From: Notospermus geniculatus
Lineage: Eukaryota; Nemertea; Pilidiophora; Heteronemertea; Lineidae
Length of the DNA stretch: 64,000 bases
Reading direction: 5' to 3'
Assembly (NCBI GenBank): GCA_002633025.1
Contig: NMRB01000077.1
Coordinates: 152,933-216,932, forward strand
The position numbers were made by a program, and so were the translations under genes. The notes under the pieces are model-generated. The model did no database searches, was not told the DNA's origin, and saw only the letters and a list, made by a program, of their open reading frames with translations. This document shows, one piece after another, positions 1 through 11,900 of this stretch (its first letter is position 1; each line of letters begins with the position of its first letter).

Positions 1-430
1 TTTGATGTGCTCATTACACCGATCGGTTGGCATGAAAATCGAACACCGACATGTACTGCAAGTGAAATACACTTGACATCGACATTTGAGCCAAAATCTG
101 TAGGTTGTCAGTTGCTAGCGCCATCTGTGATAAAGTGACCGCACTGATATGAGCCTAATAGCTAGCTGCCTAAAGGGTCCCTTTAACTGGTTAATTATCA
201 GCACCACCTGAAATCTCTTACACCAGTAGATTTCCGGCGCCACCTTTGGATTGCTCAAGATGTCCGATTTCATATTCGCTATGTTGATGACAAATGAAAA
301 AATGACAAATCATTCCTCTAAATACGCATGGCACAGTTTGATTTTGTACATTCTTTTATAACCTCTAATACCTGTACCATTATGTCGCATTTACCACTAA
401 TAACCAGCAGGCAAAAATAGAATAGACACA

Positions 431-508
431 GGGTCGTATTTTAGAACCATCGAGAACAGTAGATTTAAGGTGGACCTTAATGTTAAGGAACGTTCTAAAA
501 TACGGCCC
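431..508. repeat. MITE-like hairpin
   Basis: Starts with GGGTCGTATTTTAGAAC and ends with the near-exact reverse complement GTTCTAAAATACGGCCC, giving a foldback of about 78 bp. Its ends resemble those of the element near 2088. Probably a small non-autonomous DNA transposon; no coding capacity. Confidence 0.6.
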
Positions 509-2087
509 ATAGTGTTCTCTTTGAGTGAGATTTCTCTAATAAAATCATCAGTATGTGCTATTTCCAAAATTTCTTGCCTCTGGTTTCATGAAGTCCCATG
601 TTCCTGTAGGTTGCTCGTATCACAGTTTCAAGGTTTGCGAAATTGTTACTAATTTCCGTTCATTTGCAGGAATCAGCATTTAATGGATTTTGTTGAAGTG
701 GCAATGTTTGGTTGACAGATGAAAATCACTTAGACGCACAATTCTGTATAAATTCCACTGTATTCTTCAGATATCTCTATCTGTTGACCAACATTCAAGC
801 AAAGGGAAACAGTCAGTTGGATTTCTCCATTCATATCTTTGAGTTCCCCATTGATCACAAAAGTGAATCCATTGAATCAGTCAGTGCTGCCCCCACCCCA
901 CCCCTCGCCCATCCAGGGATTCAACATGACCACAAAACCATCAATACATTACCCAGATTTTGTGTTGATTTCCGATTTGTCACTTGGACAGAATTCACTC
1001 TTGGTGGCTGCATTCTGCTGCTCATGTAGATGTTCAGTTTCATCAACTGTCACCCTTACCAGATTTCTATGGTTGTGTGAATCCACCATCCAGTTGTATA
1101 GCTCTAAATCATTTAAAAGACACCATGTGTCTACACTTAATCAGCTTACAAGGGATTTCATGCACATTTTGTATTCATAACAATCTTGCCAGTATCATTA
1201 TATCATGGTGTGTGGTTGTACAAACGCGTTTAAATCTGTAAATCCAAAGTAAAATAACATGGGCCAAAGATTATTCTGCCCACTGAAGGTCCAAGGCAGT
1301 AGCTGCAATTATGATCAGTGGGAGGACAGAGGACTGAAGTGACAGCTCTGTCATGTACTATCAAGTACACTGTAGTAAAGAGTGTGGCTGTCACATCAAT
1401 CAACAGTACTCCCAAAGTCCCAACGATTCTGAGTGAAACTGTGCCTTGCCCCATTGGTGGGCTGTCCAGTGTTGAGAGAGATGCAGTGTGGCAGGCTTTC
1501 TCCTCTTGAGTCCCTTGAGGAAAGCGAGGCATACAGAAAGGTTACGTCCAGGGGTCACAGTGTTGAGACCATGTCCTACCTGGTTTCTCAGCTTATCAGA
1601 AAGGATCTGAATAGGTGCACTGACCTGGCATTGATTTCTGCGATGGTCGGCTGGTTGTGATTCATAGCGGTTTGTTACTTCAGGCTGGAAAGGCCTGAGC
1701 AATGTACTGAATGGGTTGCTGAGGTTCATATAGAGGGGAAGCATTAATTTGAAACTGTTACAAGAAAAAGATATGTACTGAAACAATTTCATCTTTTGTA
1801 ATTTTCAAGTTCGATCATCATGTGCTAAAATGTTACATTTGAAGTCATTTGAGACTGGTTAAATTTTGAACGTTGATGTTAAGCCTACTTGTGGAATCAA
1901 TTCATTGAGAATTTCATTGTGGAACCTGCCTCCTGCATCTAATGTATCTAACGAACTCGGTCGCCCTCTGCGGCGTTCTTCTTTTACGCAGATCTGGTCA
2001 TAGTCGCCACACAATGGCATTTAATGGATGTTGATCATCCAACCCAACATCGACGAGAACTGTGTGGTATACTCTGTAAGTTTAAGG

Positions 2088-2213
2088 GTCGTATTCACGG
2101 GTCGCACTTTAGCCTAAAGTATAGCTTAAGGTAGACTTTCTCAATGCTTGAAGCATTGAGGAAAGTCAGACTTTAACGAAAGTGTGACCCGTGCATACAG
2201 CCCTAAGTCTGGT
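2088..2213. repeat. MITE-like imperfect inverted repeat
   Basis: Outer arms GGGTCGTATTCACGGGTCGC and GTGACCCGTGCATACAGCCC are inverted copies with mismatches. The centre is a tight palindrome (CAATGCTTGAAGCATTG). The same kind of GGGTCGTATT terminus occurs at 431, suggesting one element family. Confidence 0.6.
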
Positions 2214-4623
2214 TGTGAGGGCCAAATTCTCAAAGGATGACATGCCTATAATAGTCGTAAATATCAGGCGCGGGCTGCGTATGAAATCCAGCACAACATT
2301 CCAAGCATATGGGGGAGACCGCACCCAGGTTTCTGGTTAACAACCTTTGAACATTTGGCCTCAGTATTAGCATGCAAAAATCATTTGGAAGACACAGAAA
2401 CTGTCATTATCCTTATTTGTAAATACACTTAAATTTCATGGCATATAGATGTTCAATTTGCCTGCTTTCCTCACTTTGTCCTTGAGAAACCAGTTCATTT
2501 TGTCACAGATTCCGATACAAACACTTTGAACCTGGCTTTGTAAAAGTGCTGTAGTTATTTCAAGCAACACAAGATGGCATCACTGTACAGAAATTTATTC
2601 CACTCCTGTATATGGAGGAAAGCTAAGAGAGTATTCATGTGATCTGTTGGGCGGTAGGCCTATTCCCTGGTATTGTGACCTGTCTTGAGAAAAGCCAAGA
2701 TAAAGATATACCGGCAAAGTTCAGGTACTAATTGCCAAAAAGATAGCAAGGAGATCACTGCACTGAACAGATGTTTGCCACCCTTTTCAGTAGATAACTC
2801 TGTGCTTGGTGGATTAATTCGGTTTTATTATGAAAAACCAATTGTTTCTGCATTCAGCATGTACATACAGGGTTCTGCAAAGCTTTCATTTTCATTCCTA
2901 AATTTGAAATTTACCTGAAATATCACATTTGAACATCGATTTCTACTCTTGGTCCTTTAGCCTACTTCTCTGACTCGAGTCTAACGGAGAAAATTTTATA
3001 ATTCTTGCCGTAATATCAACACATTTAACTCATCGATGCAGTGATTTCAACTTTCATTAAATCCTTATACTACAGGGTGTCTCAGAAAACAAAACCTGGC
3101 TCTGTTGTGCCACTGTTCAACGAAATGTTTCTGCAGCACATCACAGTGTATGTGTCTACAGTGTTGCCGAATTAACGCAACACTGGATCAAATGCAAAAC
3201 TGACTTCTTTCATGCATCAAGCAGTTCATCAACTCTTATCATACTACTCCTTTCCCCAATAGAGGTCTCTCTTCACCTATTCCCATATCTGAATCTTTTC
3301 AAACGTCTTGTTCCTGCTGGTGGCAATGAGTTTGTCTTGCTAAGGCTGCTGGTATTTGCTGGCCATCTTGAATGTATAGGCAATTTTGTAAATAAAAAAC
3401 ATTTGAAAACTAAGCACATTCGTCATTTCCATTGATGTGGTCAGTGACTGTGTCAAACTTTAAGGGAGGCGCAAGAGCCCAGTCACAGTGGTTTTTGTGG
3501 GAAATAAGAAACATGTGTAACTCTCTACGACGGCGTTGTTGGCCCACATTTTAGCATAAGAAATTCCATGGGGAAATAATCAATGTAAACCCACTTTGAC
3601 AATCCCACAAGAAAACCCCACGTGTTTTACTTCGAACTGCGCAGTATCAAAATGCCTTAAATGTCCAATATTGATCTTGAATCAGTTTGATTGGTATTCC
3701 TGATATTCAGAGATAAGATAAACATGTGTGAGCTTGCACAGGTGCAGGTCTCTAGGCCTAGTGCTGGTTGTAATGGCATCAGCAGTACTTTCAATCATTG
3801 AGGGTTTCTGGTTGTGGTAAAATCCACTTGGTCGCATTTAACTGGCCTATCTCCAATGCTTTGTTACAACACCTGCATGAAGTGCTTGACTGATTCCAGC
3901 TTGGGTTAGACCGCATAATGCCATCCTCTATGTATACATAGGGTATACCGCTAGGATTTTATGCGGGAGATCAAAGCAAAGTGGGGAATGTAGGGGACTT
4001 GACCCTTCTTGCGACATTTTTCCTCTCATTCAAACTACATCGGAACCTCTGACAGGAGGACACCTCTCTTGCAAGGACACCAAAGTTGAGTCTAAAACAG
4101 ATCATAATCTATTCGTTTTGACCTCTATAATCAGAACTTCTTCCATTTAAGGACACCCCATTCAGTCCTGAAGGAGTCTTTAATAGAGAGGTTGTTCATT
4201 TGACTGCTGGGTATAGCTGTTGAAGCAGAGTTGTGAGAAAACAACCTCAAGAGACTGACTTCATGCTGCACCACTCAATATCCATTGCCAAGGGCCAATA
4301 TTATCATTTAATTCCATTTTCCCCATAATGATATATCAACAGGCCTTGTTAATATCCAAATAGATGCTCCAGAGGCCTTTGTTGGCCTATCCACGATGCA
4401 TGAGATGCGTCGGAATATTGGCGCATTTATGTGCCTCAAGGCAATTACTTGAAATTGATGGTAGTGATAATGGATAGATTGAATAGTTTGCAGTATCTCC
4501 ATGGAAGTGTTTGTGTGGAGTTGACAGCCACATTGCTCGTGTCTCCAGCCAAGAAGAGCAATGCGTTATAAACACAGAGATATAACCTACAACGTAACAT
4601 GAGGCAGACTTGGCAACAGTAGT

Positions 4624-4737
4624 GAGCTTCTGCAAGCGCCCGGTTAGGCTCTACGACGACGTTTATCTATTGTGTGAGTGCACCTAAACAATAGATAAAC
4701 GCAGTCGTATGGCCTAACGGGGCGCTTGCAGAAGCTC
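4624..4737. repeat. MITE hairpin, family A copy 1
   Basis: Near-perfect inverted repeat. The arm core reads GCAAGCGCCCGGTTAGG and continues to CGACGTTTATCTATTGTG; the other arm is its reverse complement. A second copy lies at 11355-11476. The outermost bases (AGCTTCT here) differ from the other copy, yet each copy is self-complementary at its ends. Confidence 0.75.
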
Positions 4738-5607
4738 TCTAGTGATGCCCCAACCATTACCTTTTGGCCCATTGTAAACTTGCCTGGAAAAACTCTTACA
4801 TGGAGTGGTTGCTCTTTCAAATTTTGTTATCTCTATTAGTTGACTGTTCCTCTTTTGATTGGCATTTACCGGTAGGCATAGGAGAATGAAACCAGTCAAC
4901 TGACAATCTTCTCATCTTGACATATCAAGGCCTACTGCCATTTCCTTGGATTGAGCAAGAATAGGATAGAAACACTCATCAGGGCAAGATGCAGTCTTCT
5001 TTAGTTCGAAGTACCCCACATGCAGAAATAAATGGGAGACTACGGTACTACTGTTAGGGGCCGCCTGTTAGCAGTCCTAGAATGTCACAAAATTTGACAC
5101 AAATTTGACATTCGTCACAACATTCGAACGTCACAAAATTTGACACAAATCATAGCATCCGCACCATTATAGATGACGTTGTGGCGTGCACTTCTCTGTG
5201 ATGCCCTAGGTCCACTAACTGGTGGTGACCTCTAACGGCAGGAAAGTTTCCCTTTGTAGAGCACCCATTTGAAATTCCGTTATTACAAACTCATGCAGGC
5301 CAATGCTACCAGATGTGATGGAGCTTATATCAGACTGTTTCCATGATTAATTAAATCCCCATGTGGCAAATTTTTATACAAGTATCAACTTCATTCATAA
5401 TTCCAGATGGGCTGTCATGGACTCTGCCTGCAGGTGTCATTATAACAGCTAGGCTCAGTTGATGATCAAAATGCATTGCAATGTAATCCAGGTGGTGTAA
5501 GGCAGTGTGATCCCGTGATGCACCTTGTCAGATTGGGACATAGTTCCTCATCTTTGGCCATGATAAACCAAGCAAAACCCGAAAACAAGTCCATATTTAA
5601 AAGTAGA

Positions 5608-5613
5608 TTTATT
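5608..5613 (-). terminator. candidate polyA signal of SERP1
   Basis: AATAAA on the minus strand, about 1.0 kb downstream of the SERP1 stop codon. It would give a long 3' UTR (about 5.6-6.64 kb), a stretch in which I see no other gene. The assignment rests on position alone. Confidence 0.4.
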
Positions 5614-6638
5614 TTGGAATAATTATATAGATTTGTACATGAATGTATTTAAATACGAATGTTTCATGTAATGGGTCCAGCACCTGGTTCACAAACTCCT
5701 CACCAAGTAGGACACATTCATTAACATTGACTGCACGGAGGGGACCCTCACCAGTCCAGGCTGCTGCCTGATCTGTATTCAAATCAAGTCACAACACTCA
5801 ACCTTTTAAGAATGAACATCAGATTCTTTTGAAAAGATATAACACATTTGTATCCACATGAAATCCAGCTATTTTTTGGCACAGGTTCTCCTCTAGTTCT
5901 TTAATCTCTATCATTTGTGACATTAGCTTGTTCCTCCTGACATAAGTAATGTGTGTAACTAAATTTTTGAGTCCTGTCTGTTCTTAAAAGGTTGATGTTT
6001 TTATATACAGAGTTGAGAAACACAGAAAAATGAGATTTACACGCAAGGACTGAATGAACTGGCTTCAGATGTTGACACCTCACAAGTCATCACACTTAAT
6101 GACAAATATTCAAGTTACTTTGAAAACACATTGTCATAAAGAAGAGAACAGTAAAATGTTACTGAAGTCGACAAAGATAAAACCAAATTGTGAAAGAAAA
6201 GTGGTTGAACATGTTGAATGTCTAAGGAGAGTGACAATGACACTTTGTATGAACAAGCTGAGCTGACACTTGTTCGACTGAATCAGATAAAATGATTCCA
6301 ATATAAAACTGGATCTGCTTGGAGTAAGTAGACAGTGATCATTAGTTTGCCCCTCCTAGAAATGGGAGTGGTCATTGAGCTCATATTGAATTCCGAGTTG
6401 TGCTCATTTAAAGCAAGCGACTCAAAATGATTATAAGCAGAACTTGAGCGAGTGGGTAGAGTATGATGAGCCATTCACCTCATGAAGATTTAGATGAAAG
6501 TGGAGAGTTTTGATGTTTGATGAAGTTCACCCAAATTGTCCAGGAAAAAACTGGCAGTTTTGTCACACAAGTGACATTGTTTTTGATACACAGTCCAATG
6601 AGTTGCCTGATTGTAATGTCCGTCGGTGTTCCAGTTGA

Positions 6639-7533
<895 letters not shown>

Positions 7534-7706
7534 ACTGATGTCGAAGTTTTTAACCTAGGCAAGCCAGGCGAATAAGTAGAAAAAGTATTTGTTTCTCAAC
7601 TCCGAAGCAAACTCGATCGAGTTTTACGTCAGCTTCCTGAAAGGACCTGATTACGTAGATCCGTGGCAATATACGGTCACCACACATATAGTGCAAAAGG
7701 AAACTT
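7534..7706. promoter_or_regulatory. divergent promoter region between SERP1 and eIF2A
   Basis: Lies directly 5' of the SERP1 start codon and on the side where eIF2A must start. It holds TTACGTCAG at about 7624-7632, which on the SERP1 strand reads CTGACGTAA, a CRE/ATF-type core. ATF/CREB control of a UPR-linked gene is plausible but inferred. The stretch ends at an N at 7707, where sequence may be missing. Confidence 0.4.
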
Positions 7707-8993
7707 NCCATTTGTGTTGGTCGCATGGCAGTAAAACTTACATCATCGTGTAGCAGATGAAATTTTCTTTTAAACTCATTCCTTTTTTTCTTAAAATTAA
7801 GAGATCCGCAGGGCTTCGTACTTGTACGTTTTGACCGTATTTTGTACGCGCTGGACCCCTTGAACTACGTTGTACGTTTTGCATTTGTGGTTGTACGGGC
7901 GGTATCAAAGTGCCACTTTACGGCCTAAAATGGTCAAAACTACGCTCAGAAAACAGAAATTTTCTCCTTCAAAATCTCCAATCCATCTCCACAACCTTCT
8001 CCCTGAAGTTCTTGGCCCGACCGCCAGACGCACTGGATCACCGACACATGGTGTCTCAAATTTGATGATCTGAGCACGTTTCTGCGCATTCCCTCCTACA
8101 CATCGTCAGTGGTCTCACCTGAAGTTGGTGGCGATTCATTATACATTGACCTACACTGTCCTACCAAACTAGTAACAACCATGGGTGAAACAATCATCGT
8201 GGGCAGCATGAATTGAATGATTGACGGGTCATAAACACTACTGGTGCGTGGTTGCTTTTGATCTCTGCCGGAGTGACAAAGCTTTGATGTCAGTGTGCAC
8301 TACTTGTGGGGCAGTCTAGACGTAGTAGCCCGATACATGGTGCAAACTTGTGAATTATCAAAGGCCTTGTTGTACAGGACTGATATTAACCCTTGGGGGT
8401 TGTACTCACAAGTGAATTATCAATAGACTCATTTCGCCTTGCTGCACAGGACTGACATTAACCCTTAACAAACTGCAGCACAAATTTGATGATACTACCT
8501 ATTGTACTCGCAAAAGGCAAAAATACAGCACAAATTTCTGGAATTGTACTACCAGATATTTTTAGGTGTAGGCCTACGAAGCCCTGACCTTGTTATTTGG
8601 AAAAATATCCCGAATCAGAAGGAAAATATTGATTGTACCCTCAAATTTGGAAAAATACCCCAATCTGAGGTCGCTTGGAGTATTGTACCCGAAGATTTGA
8701 AAAATACCCCCAAAATACCCTGAAAATAGTTGAGGTGTACCCTGGGAATTTTTCAGGGGTAAGCAGCCCTGGATCCGATAGCGATAAGGACAGCGTCATT
8801 TGTGTCATTCTTCCTGTAGAAAAATGTACAGGAAATTTTTTTATGACGCAACGTCAAGACCTAAAACAACGTCAATGACGTCGTTTCGGTACAATCGCTC
8901 GCAGCGCTGACCTGTCGGGATAAACCGCAGGGCGGGTTCCTCATTAACAGATAAATCTCAGGGAAGATAAATTTGTTGTTCTGTTTCTTCCAG
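7707..8993. other. gap base and intron-like DNA; eIF2A 5' exons not found
   Basis: Begins with a single N. I looked on the plus strand for the eIF2A N-terminal segment (roughly the first 85-100 residues) and could not find it. The stretch contains imperfect internal repeats: a TTGTACAGGACTGATATTAA-like unit twice around 8345-8465, and GAAAAATACCC units around 8600-8720. The missing exons may be in sequence collapsed at the N. Confidence 0.5.
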
Positions 8994-11900
8994 CGGAGAA
9001 AGGAAAACAAGGAAACCCAAATTTAGAAATCTGGAATGCAAGAACTGGAGAACCTGTGAAAAGTTTCATTCAGAAGGCTCATCAACATTGGTAGGTACAG
9101 CAAACTGAGTGTCTTTATACCCCATAGTAGCTTATTGATGCAGGCCTTGTTGAAAATCTAAATTCTGTCAAATACAGATGCCTTCTTTCTTAATTTCAGG
9201 GCACCACAGTTCTCTCATGATGAGGCAATATGCGCCAGAAATGTCACCAATGAAGTACAATTCTTTGAAAACGACTTCAGTTCAATAACCCACAAGCTGC
9301 GTCTGGAAAAGCTCGGCCATTTTAGTTTGTGTTCGTGGGGACCTCCATACCTTGTAGCAGCTTATGTAGCCGGAAGCAAGGGCCAGCCTTCATCGGTCAA
9401 ACTCTACAGTGTTCCTAATTTCACGACTGTGATTGGAAATAATAGTTTCTATAGAGCAGATAATGTCGCCCTCAATTGGAATCCCAGAGGTATGTATGAC
9501 AGACAGTTCATGAACGTTTAGAAGTCAAATACCTGAGCATAAACAGTTGGCCCTTTAGTGTCTTTCTCATGAGGATCAATCTACTGGGTATTGAACTCTT
9601 ACCCTTTGTGCTGATGGCCCCCAGAACTTCGCTTCACCAGTTTAAAGTTGACTTCTTCTTCCAGGGAAGGCCGTCTTACTGCTGCTTCAAATGGAATCCT
9701 CCGCTGATTCCTATTACGGGGAACAGTCTTTACAGTTCATGGGTGCTGATGGGGTCAGTTGCAGAGTACCCCTAGGTATGTAGTGATCTGCAGTTTCCTG
9801 GTGTCTGTGTTGCAACTCGGAACATTGTCACTTGCTGTTGTGTGGAACCTGGCATTGTCTAACTTGATATCTATCCATAATTTGTGCCGGGTGGTGGTGA
9901 TGCCTCATAATATTCGTCTGAAAGATCTCCAGTGCTGTGTATTCTACTAACTTGTCATCAACATTTTCAGGTAAAAATGGGCCTGTGTACAATGCTGAAT
10001 GGAACCCTAAGGCACCTGAGTTCTGTGTCGTTTATGGATGTATCCTTCATGTTCAGATAGTCCTAAGATAAGGAACTCTGAGGTTTAGAATTCAGTTCCT
10101 GTCACCATATTGCCTTTAAAGATCCTTAACATTTGACAGTTATGCCAGCGAAAATCACACTTTATAATCTGAAGTGTGAGCCAACATTTGACTTTGGAAC
10201 TGGTGCTTGGAATTCCATCTTCTACAACCCTCAAGGAAGCAATATCCTTTGCAAATGGCTCAAGCCAATGATGCCTCCTTCGAGTCGAAGTGCAGGCCCA
10301 TATTCATGAAACCTTGCTAGCTCCATTGGTTGCTAGTGGTGTACATTGGCCTGTACAAACTGGACGCAATGGTTCCTGGGCTCGCCGCCAGGCGAAAAAT
10401 GGCGTAGCCAGCGAATTACTTTGTCGAACCAGCGAGTAGAATGCCTCATAGAGGATTTTTCAGGAAAATGCATTTTTGTCTCCCATTGCGTGAACACGCC
10501 GTATTAGTTGTGCTTAGCGGTACTGTTTCCACGAAAGATATCCGTAGTAAGTAATCATATATGAATGGATACAATATCGCCGAAAATAACACGAAAATTC
10601 GGGATTTTGTGGCGGTCGTCTGCTTTCTGCTTATAGGCCAAGCCGAAGTCGAATGTTCGCTTCACTGTCTATCACCCCGTGCAGATAAGAAATCACGCCT
10701 GTTAACAGCGTAATCGGCCATTGAATCAGCATAAGCCATTGTCAGAAATGCCACAATGTGGCTTAGTAACAGAGTTCTTTGTCTGCTTTGCCTAATTCAT
10801 GCATACATGTAGTTCTCTATATCCAACCGCCAGTTCAGCATGTCGTTCGTCGTTCACGTGCTTTTGAGACAAGTGCTACCGGTTACTGGAATAAGTGAAT
10901 ATGTTTCTTTTTGGGCCTGTGAATGACTTGGATTATAGCCGACAAATACTTTTTTCGTTGACGGGATTTCAGTGCTGCTGTGGAATTTTCCCATAGATCC
11001 TAATCCATAATGCCATAGCTACGCAGGCTGCCGCTAGGCTGCCGTAGGTAGCCTAGCGGTAGCCATTTATTTCGGATGGAGGGATGCATCCCTCTGTTCC
11101 GAAACAAACGTTCTTTGATAATTCTTTCAGCTGGCACTCTTCTACATTCCGGATCCACATTTCAGCTGGAGAAGGGGGATCATGTAGGCCTAAACCTGCA
11201 TCTCCACTCCAGAATTCTCAACTCCTAAGAGTACGTTTTCCCCCTTGCATCGCTCGCCCAGAAAGCTCTGGGTGATTTAGTGACCAACTAAGCCTAGTAA
11301 GGTTTTATGAATGTGGGCCCAGGTCTCTGCAGTAGTGGTCACCATGTCGTGTACTAGGGAGGTTTCGCAAGCGCCCAGTTAGGCCCTACGACGACGTTTA
11401 TCTATTGTGTGGGTATACCCAAACAATAGATAAACGTCGTCGTATGGCCTAACCGGGCGCTTGCGAAACCTCCCTAATGTTTAGGCACAACCAGCAACAT
11501 TTAATGTTGCTGGTTGTGACTACCGGTAGGTGTCTCCACTGTTGATGTTTTTCCATTGCTTCACTGTGAAAGGCCAAGATGAAAAATATTGAGTTGAAAG
11601 CTGAAAACCTGGGTGACAGAGTGTAGAGCAGGAGGAAACCAGAGAAAAGTGTGCCATCATAGCGAGTTTCCTTCTCTATCACATGAAGAACGAAGAGTGT
11701 TTTACCTTAACATCTGCCACTCCTCTGTCTGGCCGGCTTCGGGAACATCCGAGGCAACACCGAATACTGGGATTTAAAACAGAAGAAACAGATTGTGAAG
11801 AATGATGCATCTGACATTACGTCATTTGAATGGTGTCCAGATGGTGAGCATGTCTTGATGGCCACCACATCACCAAGGTTACGTGTTGGAAACTGGTGAG

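Larger units (their letters stand above)
1..5600. other. no supportable gene; repeat-bearing intergenic DNA
   Basis: I read both strands for exon-like stretches and found none I can name. The open frames here are short, lack recognisable domains and have no convincing splice context. The visible structure is repeat-like: inverted repeats at 431-508, about 2088-2213 and 4624-4737, a short direct duplication around 5085-5150, and a transposon-end-like sequence near 3075. An unrecognised frame at 1433-1660 (plus) is the best of a weak set, but nothing supports it as coding. Confidence 0.5.
10242..11720 (+). other. U12-type AT-AC intron in eIF2A
   Basis: 1479-nt intron. The 5' splice site is ATATCCTTT, the acceptor ends CCAC, and ACCTTAAC at about 11704-11711 is a U12 branch site about 10 nt upstream. 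Joining gives the family sequence N-P-Q-G-S-I-L-C-L-A-G-F-G-N in frame. The intron holds a TIR element (10293-11322) and a MITE (11355-11476). Confidence 0.85.
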
